NCBI RefSeq assembly: GCF_003594885.1
Contig: NZ_QZEZ01000001.1
Coordinates: 496,001-560,000 of the forward strand
Length of the DNA stretch: 64,000 nucleotides
Direction of reading: 5' to 3'
Origin: Vallicoccus soli
GTDB taxonomy: Bacteria; Actinomycetota; Actinomycetes; Motilibacterales; Motilibacteraceae
Shown here: positions 9,071-16,976 of the stretch, in pieces
How the letters are laid out: each line of letters opens with the position of its first letter
Numbering within the stretch: position 1 is the stretch's first letter
Made by a program: the position numbers and the translations under genes
Notes under the pieces: generated by a model
What the model saw: the letters and a program-made list of their open reading frames with translations, nothing else
Databases searched by the model: none
What the model was told of the DNA's origin: nothing

Positions 9071-9580
9071 CTAGGGCTCGTTGTCGAACGGGACCACGAG
9101 CACCCGGAGCATGTCGGCGAGCTCGCGGCGCCGCCGCGGGGTGAGCGCGGCGAGCAGCTCGTGCTCGCGGGCGAGCAGGTCGGCCATCGCCGCGTCGACC
9201 CGGGCGCGGCCCTCGTCGGTGAGGCGCACCTGCACGCCCCGCCGGTCGTGCGGGTCGCGCGCGCGCTCGACGAGGCCGCGGGCGGCGAGGCGGTCCACCC
9301 GGTTGGTCATGGTGCCGCTCGTCACGAGCGTGCGCGTGAGCAGCTGGCCGGGGGACAGGACGTACGGCGCCCCCGCCCGCCGCAGGGCCGAGAGGACGTC
9401 GAACTCCCACACCTCGAGGCCGTGCGCGGCGAAGGCGGCCCCGCGGGCGCGGTCGAGGTGCCGGGCCAGGCGCGTCACGCGGCTGAGCACCTCGAGGGGG
9501 CTGACGTCGAGGTCGGGCCGCTCGCGGACCCAGGCGCCCACCAGCCGGTCGACCTCGTCCTGCCCGCCCCGGTCCTGCAC
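9071..9580 (-). CDS. MarR family transcriptional regulator
   Basis: Winged-helix DNA-binding regulator of 169 residues. The central wHTH has SPGQLLTRTLVTSGTMTNRV (recognition helix region), then LAARGLVERARDPHDRRG, with the conserved DxRG wing motif, and VRLTDEGR. GTG 9580 is chosen over an upstream in-frame start because TAGACT lies 7 nt before it, giving a leaderless mRNA. It is convergent with the ABC-F gene (15 bp apart). The gene upstream encodes a small membrane protein whose stop overlaps this promoter. The target and ligand are unknown. Confidence 0.9.
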   Translation of the reverse strand: MQDRGGQDEVDRLVGAWVRERPDLDVSPLEVLSRVTRLARHLDRARGAAFAAHGLEVWEFDVLSALRRAGAPYVLSPGQLLTRTLVTSGTMTNRVDRLAARGLVERARDPHDRRGVQVRLTDEGRARVDAAMADLLAREHELLAALTPRRRRELADMLRVLVVPFDNEP

Positions 9581-9587
9581 GGCGCGC

Positions 9588-9593
9588 AGTCTA
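9588..9593 (-). promoter_or_regulatory. -10 box of a leaderless promoter for the MarR gene
   Basis: On the minus strand TAGACT precedes the GTG by 7 nt. The box overlaps the stop codon of the upstream membrane-protein gene. Confidence 0.5.
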
Positions 9594-10019
9594 GGTGCGC
9601 GCGTCGAGACTCTCGACGTCGAGAGACCGCTCGGCGCCGTCACCGCGCGGGGCGGGACCCGGGCCCGCGGGCCCGCGGGGCGCGCGCCGGCCCCGCCGGC
9701 GGTGCCGCGCGCGGCGCGCGGCGGGGCCGTAGCGCTCGTGCAGGAGCAGCAGCCCGAGCGTGGTGCTGGCCACGGAGACGAGGTCGGCGGCGGTGAGCCC
9801 GTTGCCGGTCGCGACGGCGAGCAGGACGGGCCCCTCGAGCGGGCCGTTGACGCGCACCCACACCAGGGACAGGACGAGCAGGGAGCCGACGGCCTCGGGG
9901 ACGCGCCGGCTGGCGGCGAGGGCGCCGCTCGCGACGAGGCCGAGCAGCACCGCCACGGCGACGATCGTGTCCTGGTGCTGGCGCACCGGGACGACCACGT
10001 CGTGCAGGACGTCGAGCAC
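9591..10019 (-). CDS. small hypothetical membrane protein
   Basis: 142 codons from a GTG preceded by GAGGGGG. About three hydrophobic stretches are visible: [33 protein letters not shown], and a third around [19 protein letters not shown] basic, proline-rich cytoplasmic-looking tail follows. I recognise no family. It lies 50 bp downstream of the TetR gene and just before MarR, all leftward, so the three may form one regulated unit. Confidence 0.6.
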
Positions 10020-10069
10020 CCGTCCCCCTCGCGCCGCCGGTCCGCGCCGGGCGCGCGGGAACGTCGATG

Positions 10070-10825
10070 CTAACCCGCGGCCGGCTGCCCGGGGGGCTGC
10101 TCCGGGGGCTGGTCGGGGCTGTGCCCGCGGGCCCGCCCGGCGGCCCGCCGGTCCGGCACGGGCGCGGGCGCCGGCGCGGGGCGCGAGCGCAGCCGGGGCT
10201 GGTGCTCCAGGCGCGTGAGCCCGTTCCAGGCGAGGTTGACCAGGTGCGCGGCCACCTCCTCCTTGCCGGGGCGGCGCTCGTCGAGCCACCACTGCCCGGT
10301 GAGCGCCACCATCCCGACGAGCATCTGCGCGTAGAGCGGGGCGTGCTCGGGCGCGAAGCCCCGGGCGCTGAACTGCGCGGCGAGCAGGTGCTCGACCTGG
10401 CTCGCGGCGTCGCTGATGAGGGTCGCGAACGACCCGGTCGACTGGGCGAAGGGCGAGTCCCGCACGAGGATGCGGAAGCCGTCGGTCGAGGTCTCGATGT
10501 AGTCCAGCAGCGCGAGCGCGGCCGCCTCGAGCACCGCGCGCGGCTCCTCGGCGCCGCGCAGCGCCTCGGTGATGCCCCCGAGCAGCTGCTGCATCTCGCG
10601 GTCGACGACGACCGCGTACAGCCCCTCCTTGCCGCCGAAGTGCTCGTACACGACGGGCTTGGACACCCCGGCCCGCCCGGCGATCTCCTCGACGGACGTG
10701 GCGTCGACGCCGCGCTCGGCGAAGAGCGCGCGGCCGACCCCGACGAGCTGCTCGCGCCGCTGCTTGCCGGACATGCGCACCCTCGGGGCCTCGGGCCCTG
10801 CGCCCGCGCCGCCCACGCTGCTCAC
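10070..10825 (-). CDS. TetR family transcriptional regulator
   Basis: 251-residue one-component regulator. The N-terminal helix-turn-helix is clear: [16 protein letters not shown], then [20 protein letters not shown] and [11 protein letters not shown] (about residues 24-70). The ligand-binding domain contains many hydrophobic helices and [16 protein letters not shown] Pro/Arg/Ala-rich tail of about 40 residues is unusual. The start is GTG 10825 with AGGGGGA upstream. A TetR gene next to glmU is common in actinobacteria. The effector is unknown. Confidence 0.9.
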   Translation of the reverse strand: MSSVGGAGAGPEAPRVRMSGKQRREQLVGVGRALFAERGVDATSVEEIAGRAGVSKPVVYEHFGGKEGLYAVVVDREMQQLLGGITEALRGAEEPRAVLEAAALALLDYIETSTDGFRILVRDSPFAQSTGSFATLISDAASQVEHLLAAQFSARGFAPEHAPLYAQMLVGMVALTGQWWLDERRPGKEEVAAHLVNLAWNGLTRLEHQPRLRSRPAPAPAPVPDRRAAGRARGHSPDQPPEQPPGQPAAG

Positions 10826-10840
10826 GCGGTCCCCCTGCCC

Positions 10841-10846
10841 TAGGCT
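10841..10846 (+). promoter_or_regulatory. -10 box for tRNA-Gln
   Basis: TAGGCT lies 17 nt upstream of the predicted tRNA 5' end; a start near 10853 would leave a short leader for RNase P. Confidence 0.4.
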
Positions 10847-10863
10847 CGTCCTGCGCGCACCGG

Positions 10864-10942
10864 TCCCGCGTTGGTCTGCTGGTAGGGCCCGCTCGGCTTT
10901 GAACCGAGACTAGCGACGCAGGTTCGATTCCTGCCGCGGGAG
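10864..10942 (+). tRNA. tRNA-Gln (anticodon TTG)
   Basis: Cloverleaf folds by eye. The acceptor TCCCGCG (10864-10870) pairs with CGCGGGA (10935-10941). The D stem is GGTC/GGCC around a GG-containing loop. The anticodon stem CTCGG/CCGAG encloses CTTTGAA, so the anticodon is TTG. The T arm is GCAGG-TTCGATT-CCTGC. The full CCA is not encoded. The variable region comes out at 9 nt and there are two bases between the D and anticodon stems, both unusual for a class I tRNA. A tRNA-Gln next to glmU is the conserved actinobacterial arrangement. Confidence 0.82.
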
Positions 10943-10974
10943 CAGGGGCCGCGGGCGGCGGGGGGCCCTGCTCC
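10939..10974 (+). terminator. hairpin at the tRNA-Gln 3' end
   Basis: GGAGCAGGGGCC (10939-10950) pairs with GGCCCTGCTCC (10964-10974) with one bulged base. It starts within the last bases of the tRNA and precedes the glmU promoter. Confidence 0.4.
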
Positions 10975-10980
10975 GGGGGC

Positions 10981-10986
10981 TATCCT
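10981..10986 (+). promoter_or_regulatory. -10 box for glmU
   Basis: TATCCT lies 42 nt before the glmU GTG, giving a start near 10993 and a leader of about 36 nt. Confidence 0.45.
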
Positions 10987-11028
10987 CGACGCCGTCCGCG
11001 ACTCGACGACGCCGAGGAGCCCCCCCGC

Positions 11029-12543
11029 GTGGAACCCGCCCGTCCGGCTGCCGTCGTCGTCCTCGCCGCCGGCGAGGGCACGCGCATGCGCTCCTCGCTC
11101 CCCAAGGTCCTGCACCCGCTCTGCGGGCGCACCCTGGTCGGGCACGCGGTGGCGGCGGCGCGGGCCCTGCAGCCCGAGCACCTCGTCGTCGTCGTGGGCC
11201 ACGGCCGCGACGCCGTGCGGGCCCACCTCGCCGAGGCCGACCCCGGCGTCGTGACGGCCGTCCAGGACCGCCAGCTCGGCACCGGGCACGCGGTCGCGTG
11301 CGGCCTCGAGGCCCTCCCGCCGCTGACCGGCACCGTCGTGGTGACGTACGGCGACGTGCCGCTGCTGTCGGGGACGACGCTGCGGGCCCTCGTCGAGGCG
11401 CACGAGCGCGACGGCAACGCCGTGACCGTCCTCACCGCCCTGCTCGACGACCCCACCGGGTACGGCCGCGTCCTGCGCGCCGTCGACGGCACGGTCGCCG
11501 GGATCGTGGAGGAGAAGGACGCCACGCCCGAGCAGCGCACCGTCTACGAGGTCAACTCCGGCATCTACGCCTTCACCGCCGCGGCGCTGCGCGACGGGCT
11601 CGCGCGCCTGACGACGGACAACGCGCAGGGCGAGCTCTACCTCACCGACGTTCTCGCCCTCGCGCGCGCGGCAGGGGGCCGGGTCGACGCGCTGCGCACC
11701 GCGGACACCTGGCAGACCGAGGGCGTCAACGACCGCGTGCAGCTGGCGCGGGTCCGCCGCGAGCTCAACCGCCGCGTGGTCGAGGCGTGGATGCGCGCCG
11801 GCGTCACCGTCGAGGACCCGGGGACGACCTGGGTGGACGTCGACGTCACCGTCGGGCGCGACGCGGTGCTGCGCCCCCAGGTGCAGCTGCTCGCGGGCAC
11901 CGTCGTCGGCGAGGGCGCGGTCGTCGGCCCCGACACCACGCTGCGCGGCACCCGGGTCGGGCCCGGCGCGCAGGTCGTGCGCTCGCACTGCGAGGGCGCC
12001 GTCGTCGGCGAGGGCGCCGCGGTGGGGCCGTTCGCGTACCTGCGGCCCGGGGCCGTGCTCGGGGCGGGCGCGAAGGTCGGCACGTACGTCGAGGTCAAGG
12101 GCTCGACCATCGGCGCCGGGTCCAAGGTGCCGCACCTGTCCTACGTGGGCGACGCGCAGATCGGCGAGGGCGCCAACATCGGCGCTGCCACGGTGTTCGT
12201 CAACTACGACGGGGTCGCGAAGCACCGGACGGTCGTGGGCGACCACGTGCGGGTCGGCAGCGACACGATGCTCGTGGCTCCGCTCGTCGTCGGTGACGGG
12301 GCGTACACGGCGGCGGGCTCGGTCGTGACCCAGGACGTGCCCCCGGGGGCCATGGCGGTGGCGCGGGGGCGCCAGCGCAACGTGGAGGGGTGGGTCGAGC
12401 GCCGCCGCGCGGGCAGCCCCGCGGCCGAGGCCGCGCGGCGGGCCCGGGAGCAGGGGGCCCGGGAGCCGGGGGGCCGGGAGCCGGGGGGCCGGGAGCCGGG
12501 GGGCCAGGAGCAGGTCGGCACAGCGGGCGAGGAGCAGGCGTGA
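11029..12543 (+). CDS. glmU: bifunctional UDP-N-acetylglucosamine pyrophosphorylase / glucosamine-1-phosphate N-acetyltransferase
   Basis: Makes UDP-GlcNAc for peptidoglycan and surface polymers. The N-terminal nucleotidyltransferase domain has LAAGEGTRMRSSLPKVLH and the metal Asp in TYGDVPLL. The C-terminal half is a left-handed beta-helix of hexapeptide repeats ending with GAKVGTYVEVKGS, VPHLSYVGDA and NIGAATVFVNYDG, the acetyltransferase site. The 504 residues exceed the typical length because of a tail that contains three perfect 15-bp DNA repeats (Arg-Glu-Pro-Gly-Gly). It overlaps prsA by GTGA. Confidence 0.96.
   Translation: MEPARPAAVVVLAAGEGTRMRSSLPKVLHPLCGRTLVGHAVAAARALQPEHLVVVVGHGRDAVRAHLAEADPGVVTAVQDRQLGTGHAVACGLEALPPLTGTVVVTYGDVPLLSGTTLRALVEAHERDGNAVTVLTALLDDPTGYGRVLRAVDGTVAGIVEEKDATPEQRTVYEVNSGIYAFTAAALRDGLARLTTDNAQGELYLTDVLALARAAGGRVDALRTADTWQTEGVNDRVQLARVRRELNRRVVEAWMRAGVTVEDPGTTWVDVDVTVGRDAVLRPQVQLLAGTVVGEGAVVGPDTTLRGTRVGPGAQVVRSHCEGAVVGEGAAVGPFAYLRPGAVLGAGAKVGTYVEVKGSTIGAGSKVPHLSYVGDAQIGEGANIGAATVFVNYDGVAKHRTVVGDHVRVGSDTMLVAPLVVGDGAYTAAGSVVTQDVPPGAMAVARGRQRNVEGWVERRRAGSPAAEAARRAREQGAREPGGREPGGREPGGQEQVGTAGEEQA
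12461..12505 (+). repeat. three 15-bp tandem repeats in the glmU 3' end
   Basis: GGGAGCCGGGGGGCC occurs three times in tandem without mismatch, flanked by degraded copies. Being a multiple of 3 nt, copy-number change would keep the reading frame. Confidence 0.85.
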
Positions 12544-13520
12544 CCTTCATCAAGACCACCGGCGAGAAGAAGCTCATGCTCTTCTCCGGCCGGGCCCACC
12601 CGGAGCTGGCCGAGGCGGTGGCGGACGAGCTGGGCATCGAGCTGACGCCGACGTCCGCGTACGACTTCGCCAACGGCGAGATCTTCGTGCGGTTCGAGGA
12701 GTCGGTGCGCGGCTGCGACGCCTTCGTCATCCAGAGCCACACCGCGCCGCTCAACCAGTGGATCATGGAGCAGCTGATCATGGTCGACGCGCTCAAGCGC
12801 GCCTCGGCCAAGCGGATCACCGTGGTCACGCCGTTCTACGGCTACGCGCGGCAGGACAAGAAGCACCGCGGGCGCGAGCCCATCTCCGCGCGGCTCATGG
12901 CCGACCTGCTCAAGACCGCGGGCGCCGACCGGCTCATGGCGGTCGACCTGCACACCGCGCAGATCCAGGGCTTCTTCGACGGCCCGGTCGACCACCTCTT
13001 CGCGCTGCCCCTGCTCGCCGCGCACGTCGGGCGCCGGGTGGACCGCAGCCGCATCACCGTGGTGTCGCCGGACTCCGGGCGGGTGCGGGTCGCCGAGCGC
13101 TGGTCCGACACCCTCGGCGGCACCCCGCTGGCCTTCATCCACAAGACGCGCGACCCGCTGGTGCCGAACCAGGCGACCGTCGGCAAGGTCGTCGGCGAGG
13201 TGCGCGACCGGGTGTGCGTCCTCATCGACGACATGATCGACACCGCCGGCACCATCACCAAGGCGGCCGACGCGCTCTTCGACAACGGCGCCGCCGACGT
13301 CGTCGTCGCGGCCACGCACGGGGTGCTCTCCGGCCCGGCCGTGGACCGGCTCAAGAACTCGCGGGTCAGCGAGGTCGTCGTCACCGACTCGCTGCCCATC
13401 GACGAGTCGCGCCGCTTCGACGGGCTGACCGTCCTGCCCATCGCGCCCCTCATCGCCCGCGCCATCCGGCAGGTGTTCGACGACGGCTCGGTGACGAGCC
13501 TGTTCGACGGGCACGTCTAG
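12540..13520 (+). CDS. prs: ribose-phosphate pyrophosphokinase (PRPP synthase)
   Basis: Makes PRPP from ribose 5-phosphate and ATP for nucleotide, His and Trp synthesis. The 326-residue protein starts FSGRAHPELAEAVADELG, then FANGEIFVRFEESVRG and the ATP flexible loop region GYARQDKKHRGREPISAR. DLHTAQIQGFFDGPVDHL provides the metal site. The PRPP-binding loop is VLIDDMIDTAGTI. All are canonical class I features. GTG 12540 overlaps the glmU stop, so translation is coupled. The pairing with glmU is conserved in actinobacteria. Confidence 0.96.
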   Translation: MTFIKTTGEKKLMLFSGRAHPELAEAVADELGIELTPTSAYDFANGEIFVRFEESVRGCDAFVIQSHTAPLNQWIMEQLIMVDALKRASAKRITVVTPFYGYARQDKKHRGREPISARLMADLLKTAGADRLMAVDLHTAQIQGFFDGPVDHLFALPLLAAHVGRRVDRSRITVVSPDSGRVRVAERWSDTLGGTPLAFIHKTRDPLVPNQATVGKVVGEVRDRVCVLIDDMIDTAGTITKAADALFDNGAADVVVAATHGVLSGPAVDRLKNSRVSEVVVTDSLPIDESRRFDGLTVLPIAPLIARAIRQVFDDGSVTSLFDGHV

Positions 13521-13584
13521 CCCGCCGGCGACCGGGCAGGGGCGCCCGGCCCCGGGGGCGGCGAGGACGCCCGCGGGCCTCGGC

Positions 13585-13590
13585 TAGACT
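13585..13590 (+). promoter_or_regulatory. -10 box for rplY
   Basis: TAGACT sits 156 nt before the rplY GTG, implying a start near 13597 and a leader of about 150 nt. I did not identify a structured element in that leader. Confidence 0.45.
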
Positions 13591-13745
13591 GACGCGGTTG
13601 CCTCGGCGAGGGACGCCGCCACGACACCGTGACGGCCTCCGTGATCGACGCGGTGGTCGCTGCGCGGGCCCCTGCCGGGCCCCCGACGCGCCCCGCGCGC
13701 CGCCGACCGCCGCCGCACTGCCCGTTCGTCACCCCAGGAGTCACC

Positions 13746-14414
13746 GTGTCCGAGGTCCGCATCGCCGCCGAGCCCCGCACCGAGTTCGGCAAGGGCGCCG
13801 CCCGGCGCATCCGCCGGGACGCGAAGGTGCCCGCCGTGCTCTACGGCCACGGCACCGAGCCGCGCCACATCGCGCTGCCGGGGCACGAGCTCATGCTCGC
13901 CCTGAAGACCCCCAACGTCCTGCTCTCCGTCGACCTCGAGGGCTCGACCGAGCTGGCCCTGCCCAAGGACGTCCAGCGCGACCCCGTCAAGGGCTTCCTC
14001 GAGCACGTCGACCTGGTCCTCGTCCGCCGCGGCGAGAAGGTCGTCGTCGACGTCCCCGTGGAGGTCGGCGGCGAGGCCGAGTCCGGCACGCTCGTCACCG
14101 TCGAGAGCGCCACGCTGCAGGTCGAGGCCGAGGCCACGCACCTGCCGGAGTCGTTCCCGGTCAGCGTGGACGGCCTCGCCGCGGGCACCCAGGTCCTCGC
14201 CGGCCAGGTCGCGCTCCCGGAGGGCACCACGCTCGCCGGCGACCCGGAGGCGGTCGTCGTGCTCGTGGCGGCGGCCCCGACCGCCGAGCAGGTCGACGCC
14301 GAGCTCGCCGAGGCCGAGGCCGGCGCCGGCATCGTCCACGAGGAGAAGGACGCCGACGCGGGCGAGGTCGGCGCCCCCGAGGGCGCGGAGCAGTCCGGCG
14401 ACGCCCAGGGCTGA
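13746..14414 (+). CDS. rplY: 50S ribosomal protein L25/general stress protein Ctc
   Basis: 5S rRNA-binding protein of the long (Ctc/TL5) type, 222 residues. The N-terminal L25 domain has TEFGKGAARRIRRDAKVPAVLYG and the C-terminal beta domain has VDVPVEVGGEAESGTLVTVE and HLPESFPVSVDGLAAG. An acidic Ala/Glu-rich tail of about 40 residues follows. GTG 13746 has CAGGAG upstream and begins the conserved SEVRIAAEPR; an in-frame upstream extension is leader. Followed by a strong hairpin, then pth. Confidence 0.95.
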   Translation: MSEVRIAAEPRTEFGKGAARRIRRDAKVPAVLYGHGTEPRHIALPGHELMLALKTPNVLLSVDLEGSTELALPKDVQRDPVKGFLEHVDLVLVRRGEKVVVDVPVEVGGEAESGTLVTVESATLQVEAEATHLPESFPVSVDGLAAGTQVLAGQVALPEGTTLAGDPEAVVVLVAAAPTAEQVDAELAEAEAGAGIVHEEKDADAGEVGAPEGAEQSGDAQG

Positions 14415-14439
14415 GCCCCCGCACCACCAGCAGCAGCAG

Positions 14440-14478
14440 GCCGCGCGCCCGGTCCCCGCGGGGGGCCGGGCGCGCGGC
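14440..14478 (+). terminator. hairpin between rplY and pth
   Basis: Arms at 14440-14457 and 14462-14478 pair over 17 bp with a single bulged base and a loop of about 4 nt. Confidence 0.5.
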
Positions 14479-14532
14479 GCACCCGGCGGCGGGCCCGGCG
14501 CGCGGGGCGAGCAGGGCGAGGAGGACGAGGAC

Positions 14533-15117
14533 GTGGCGCAGGACAGGTGGGTCGTCATCGGGCTGGGCAACCCCGGCCCGGAGTACGCCGGCACCCGCCA
14601 CAACGTGGGGCACCTCGTCGTCGACGCGCTGGCCGCGCGCGGCGTCGGGCGGCTGTCGCCGTCGCGCCGCACCCGCTCGGACGTCGCGGAGGGGCGCCTC
14701 GGCGGCCCCGGGGGCGTCCCCGTCGTCCTGGCGAGGCCGCGGTCGTACATGAACGAGTCGGGCGGGCCCGGCGCTGCGCTGCGCGACTACTACGACGTGC
14801 CCCCGGAGCGGCTGGTCGTCGTGCACGACGAGCTGGACCTGCCCTTCGGGTCGCTGCGCTGCAAGCTCGGCGGCGGGGACAACGGCCACAACGGGCTGAA
14901 GTCGCTGCGCCGGTCGCTCGGCACGGGCGACTTCCTGCGCGTGCGGGTCGGCATCGGCCGGCCCCCGGGGCGCATGGACCCCGCCACCTACGTCCTGCGC
15001 GACTTCTCCGGCGCCGAGCGCAAGGAGCTGGACCTCGTGGTGGAGACCGCCGCGGACGCGGTGGAGTCACTCTGCGTGGACGGGCTGGAGCGGACGCAGG
15101 CCGCCTTCAACTCCTGA
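14533..15117 (+). CDS. pth: peptidyl-tRNA hydrolase
   Basis: Recycles peptidyl-tRNA released from stalled ribosomes. The 194-residue length is normal. Catalytic signatures are GLGNPGPEYAGTRHNVGH (Asn and His), RSYMNESG, VVHDELDLPFG (Asp), and GDNGHNGLKS. The usual KxGGxxxGHNG loop is changed to KLGGGDNGHNG but the key residues remain. The GTG start has GAGGAGGACGAGG upstream. It is the last gene of the conserved housekeeping order before the polysaccharide genes. Confidence 0.95.
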   Translation: MAQDRWVVIGLGNPGPEYAGTRHNVGHLVVDALAARGVGRLSPSRRTRSDVAEGRLGGPGGVPVVLARPRSYMNESGGPGAALRDYYDVPPERLVVVHDELDLPFGSLRCKLGGGDNGHNGLKSLRRSLGTGDFLRVRVGIGRPPGRMDPATYVLRDFSGAERKELDLVVETAADAVESLCVDGLERTQAAFNS

Positions 15118-15212
15118 GGGGCGCCGGCGCCGGTCGTCGGCACGGAGCGTGATGAGGGAGTGGCGTACGGGTGATGTGGCGCAACCCCCTGTCACCGTCG
15201 CGGGCCCGCCCC

Positions 15213-15218
15213 TAGGAT
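15213..15218 (+). promoter_or_regulatory. -10 box for the initiating glycosyltransferase gene
   Basis: TAGGAT lies 76 nt before the ATG; start near 15226. It opens the polysaccharide region. Confidence 0.45.
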
Positions 15219-15294
15219 GGCGGGGCCGTCGGGCACCGGTCCGGGGAGGGACCCCCGCCCGACGCGCACCGTGAGTGCTGTTCCAGGGGGGGAC

Positions 15295-16773
15295 ATGACG
15301 ATCGTCGACGCCGTGCTGCGCTCGACCGGGTTCCAGCGCCACCGGGGCCCGGGCGACCTGACCGTGGAGCTGCCGCAGCGGCCGCCCTGGCAGGTGGCCT
15401 ACGTCCGCACCGCCGTCGTCGTGGACCTGCTCGTCGGCCTGACGGCCGGCCTCGTCGCGCTGCTCGTGCGCTTCGGCGACGACGCGATCGCGCCGTACGT
15501 CGTGGCGGTCGCCGCGACGCCGTTCCTCTGGGTGGCGACCCTGGGGGTCCACCGGCTCTACGAGCACCGCTTCCTCGGCTCCGGGCCGGAGGAGTTCCGC
15601 CGCCTGCTGAGCAGCGCGGTGCACCTCGGCGCCGTGGTCGCGGTGCTGGCCTACGCCACGAAGACCGAGGTCGCCCGCGGCTTCCTCGGCCTGGCGCTGC
15701 CCACGGCCCTCGTGCTGGGCCTCGCCGCGCGCTACGCGCTGCGCCTGCGGCTGCACCGGGCCCGCCGCGCGGGCCGCGGCATGCAGCGCGTCGTCGCCGC
15801 CGGCCACGCCGCGGACGTCGTGCGCCTCGTGGACCAGCTGGCCCTCGAGCCGTCGCACGGGCTGCAGGTCGTCGGCGCCTGCCTGCCGCAGAGCGGGCAG
15901 GTCGACGTGCTCCTGAGCCGCGGCATCCCCGCCGTCGGGGGCTTCGACAACGTGCTGCGCACCGTGCGCCTGTGCGGCGCCGACACCGTCGCCGTCGTGT
16001 CGAGCCCGGAGCTGGCCGGCGAGGAGCTGCGCCGCCTCAGCTGGAAGCTGGAGTCGAGCGGCACCTCGCTCATCGTCGCGCCGGGCCTGGTCGAGGTCGC
16101 CGGGCCGCGCCTGTCGATCCGCCCGGCGGCCGGGCTGAGCCTGCTGCACGTCGAGCACCCGCGGCTCTCCGGCGGCCGGCGCATCGCCAAGTCCGCGCTC
16201 GACCGCGGCCTCGCCGCCGCGGCCCTGCTGCTGCTGTCGCCGCTGCTGCTGGCCGTGGCCGTGGTGGTGGCGCTGACGAGCCCGGGCCCGGCCGTCTACC
16301 GCCAGCGCCGCGTGGGCGTCGGCGGTCGCGAGTTCACGATGTACAAGTTCCGCACGATGTACCGCGACGCCGACGCCCGGCGCGCGGCGCTGCTCGCCCG
16401 CAACGAGGGCAACGACGTGCTGTTCAAGATGCGCAACGACCCGCGGGTCACCCGGGCCGGGCGCTTCCTGCGGCGCTACTCCCTCGACGAGCTGCCCCAG
16501 CTGCTCAACGTGCTCCTGGGGCACATGGCGCTCGTCGGGCCGCGCCCGCCGCTGCCGGAGGAGGTCGCGCAGTACCCGGAGGAGGCGCACCGCCGGCTCC
16601 TCGTGCGCCCCGGGCTCACGGGCCTGTGGCAGGTGTCCGGGCGCTCGGACCTGTCGTGGGAGGAGTCCCTGCGGCTCGACCTGCGCTACGTCGACAACTG
16701 GTCCCTCGCGCTCGACGTGCTCATCCTCTGGAAGACCGGGCGCGCCGTCGTCCGCGGCTCCGGCGCCTACTGA
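15295..16773 (+). CDS. polyprenyl glycosylphosphotransferase (initiating sugar transferase, WbaP/CpsE-like)
   Basis: Transfers a sugar-1-phosphate to undecaprenyl phosphate, the first membrane step of polysaccharide assembly. In 492 residues it has four predicted N-terminal membrane helices (about 30-165), a Rossmann-like middle domain (about 165-290), another membrane segment (about 300-325), and the bacterial sugar transferase catalytic domain. The latter shows MYKFRTM near 350, DELPQLLNVLLGHM near 398, LVGPRPPLPEE and RPGLTGLWQVSGRSD. ATG 15295 is chosen because CAGGGGGG precedes it. It is the only such enzyme here, so it probably starts the repeat unit. Confidence 0.93.
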   Translation: MTIVDAVLRSTGFQRHRGPGDLTVELPQRPPWQVAYVRTAVVVDLLVGLTAGLVALLVRFGDDAIAPYVVAVAATPFLWVATLGVHRLYEHRFLGSGPEEFRRLLSSAVHLGAVVAVLAYATKTEVARGFLGLALPTALVLGLAARYALRLRLHRARRAGRGMQRVVAAGHAADVVRLVDQLALEPSHGLQVVGACLPQSGQVDVLLSRGIPAVGGFDNVLRTVRLCGADTVAVVSSPELAGEELRRLSWKLESSGTSLIVAPGLVEVAGPRLSIRPAAGLSLLHVEHPRLSGGRRIAKSALDRGLAAAALLLLSPLLLAVAVVVALTSPGPAVYRQRRVGVGGREFTMYKFRTMYRDADARRAALLARNEGNDVLFKMRNDPRVTRAGRFLRRYSLDELPQLLNVLLGHMALVGPRPPLPEEVAQYPEEAHRRLLVRPGLTGLWQVSGRSDLSWEESLRLDLRYVDNWSLALDVLILWKTGRAVVRGSGAY

Positions 16774-16795
16774 GGCCGCTCCGCCCCGCCTCAAC

Positions 16796-16829
16796 CGACG
16801 CCCCGTGCACACCTGTGCGCGGGGCGTCG
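16796..16829 (+). terminator. hairpin after the initiating transferase gene
   Basis: Arms 16796-16811 and 16814-16829 pair over most of their length with one G-T pair; the tip must open to give a usable loop. Confidence 0.45.
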
Positions 16830-16913
16830 CGCTTCTCGGCCGCTGCTCGGTGGCGCACGACGCAGTCACCGGTACGGCCCCGTCGACCGGCCCCGCCAAC
16901 CCTCCCGCGACGT

Positions 16914-16919
16914 TAGGGT
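16914..16919 (+). promoter_or_regulatory. -10 box for the FkbH-like operon
   Basis: TAGGGT gives a start near 16926 and a leader of about 50 nt before ATG 16977. Confidence 0.45.
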
Positions 16920-16976
16920 GTGGCGTGGGCAGGGCGGTGCCGGGGGCGCCGCCACGGACGGATCCGAGGGGGGCCC

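Noticed and set aside
12461-12505. CRISPR-like repeat
   Set aside because: Units are contiguous 15-mers without spacers and lie within the glmU reading frame.
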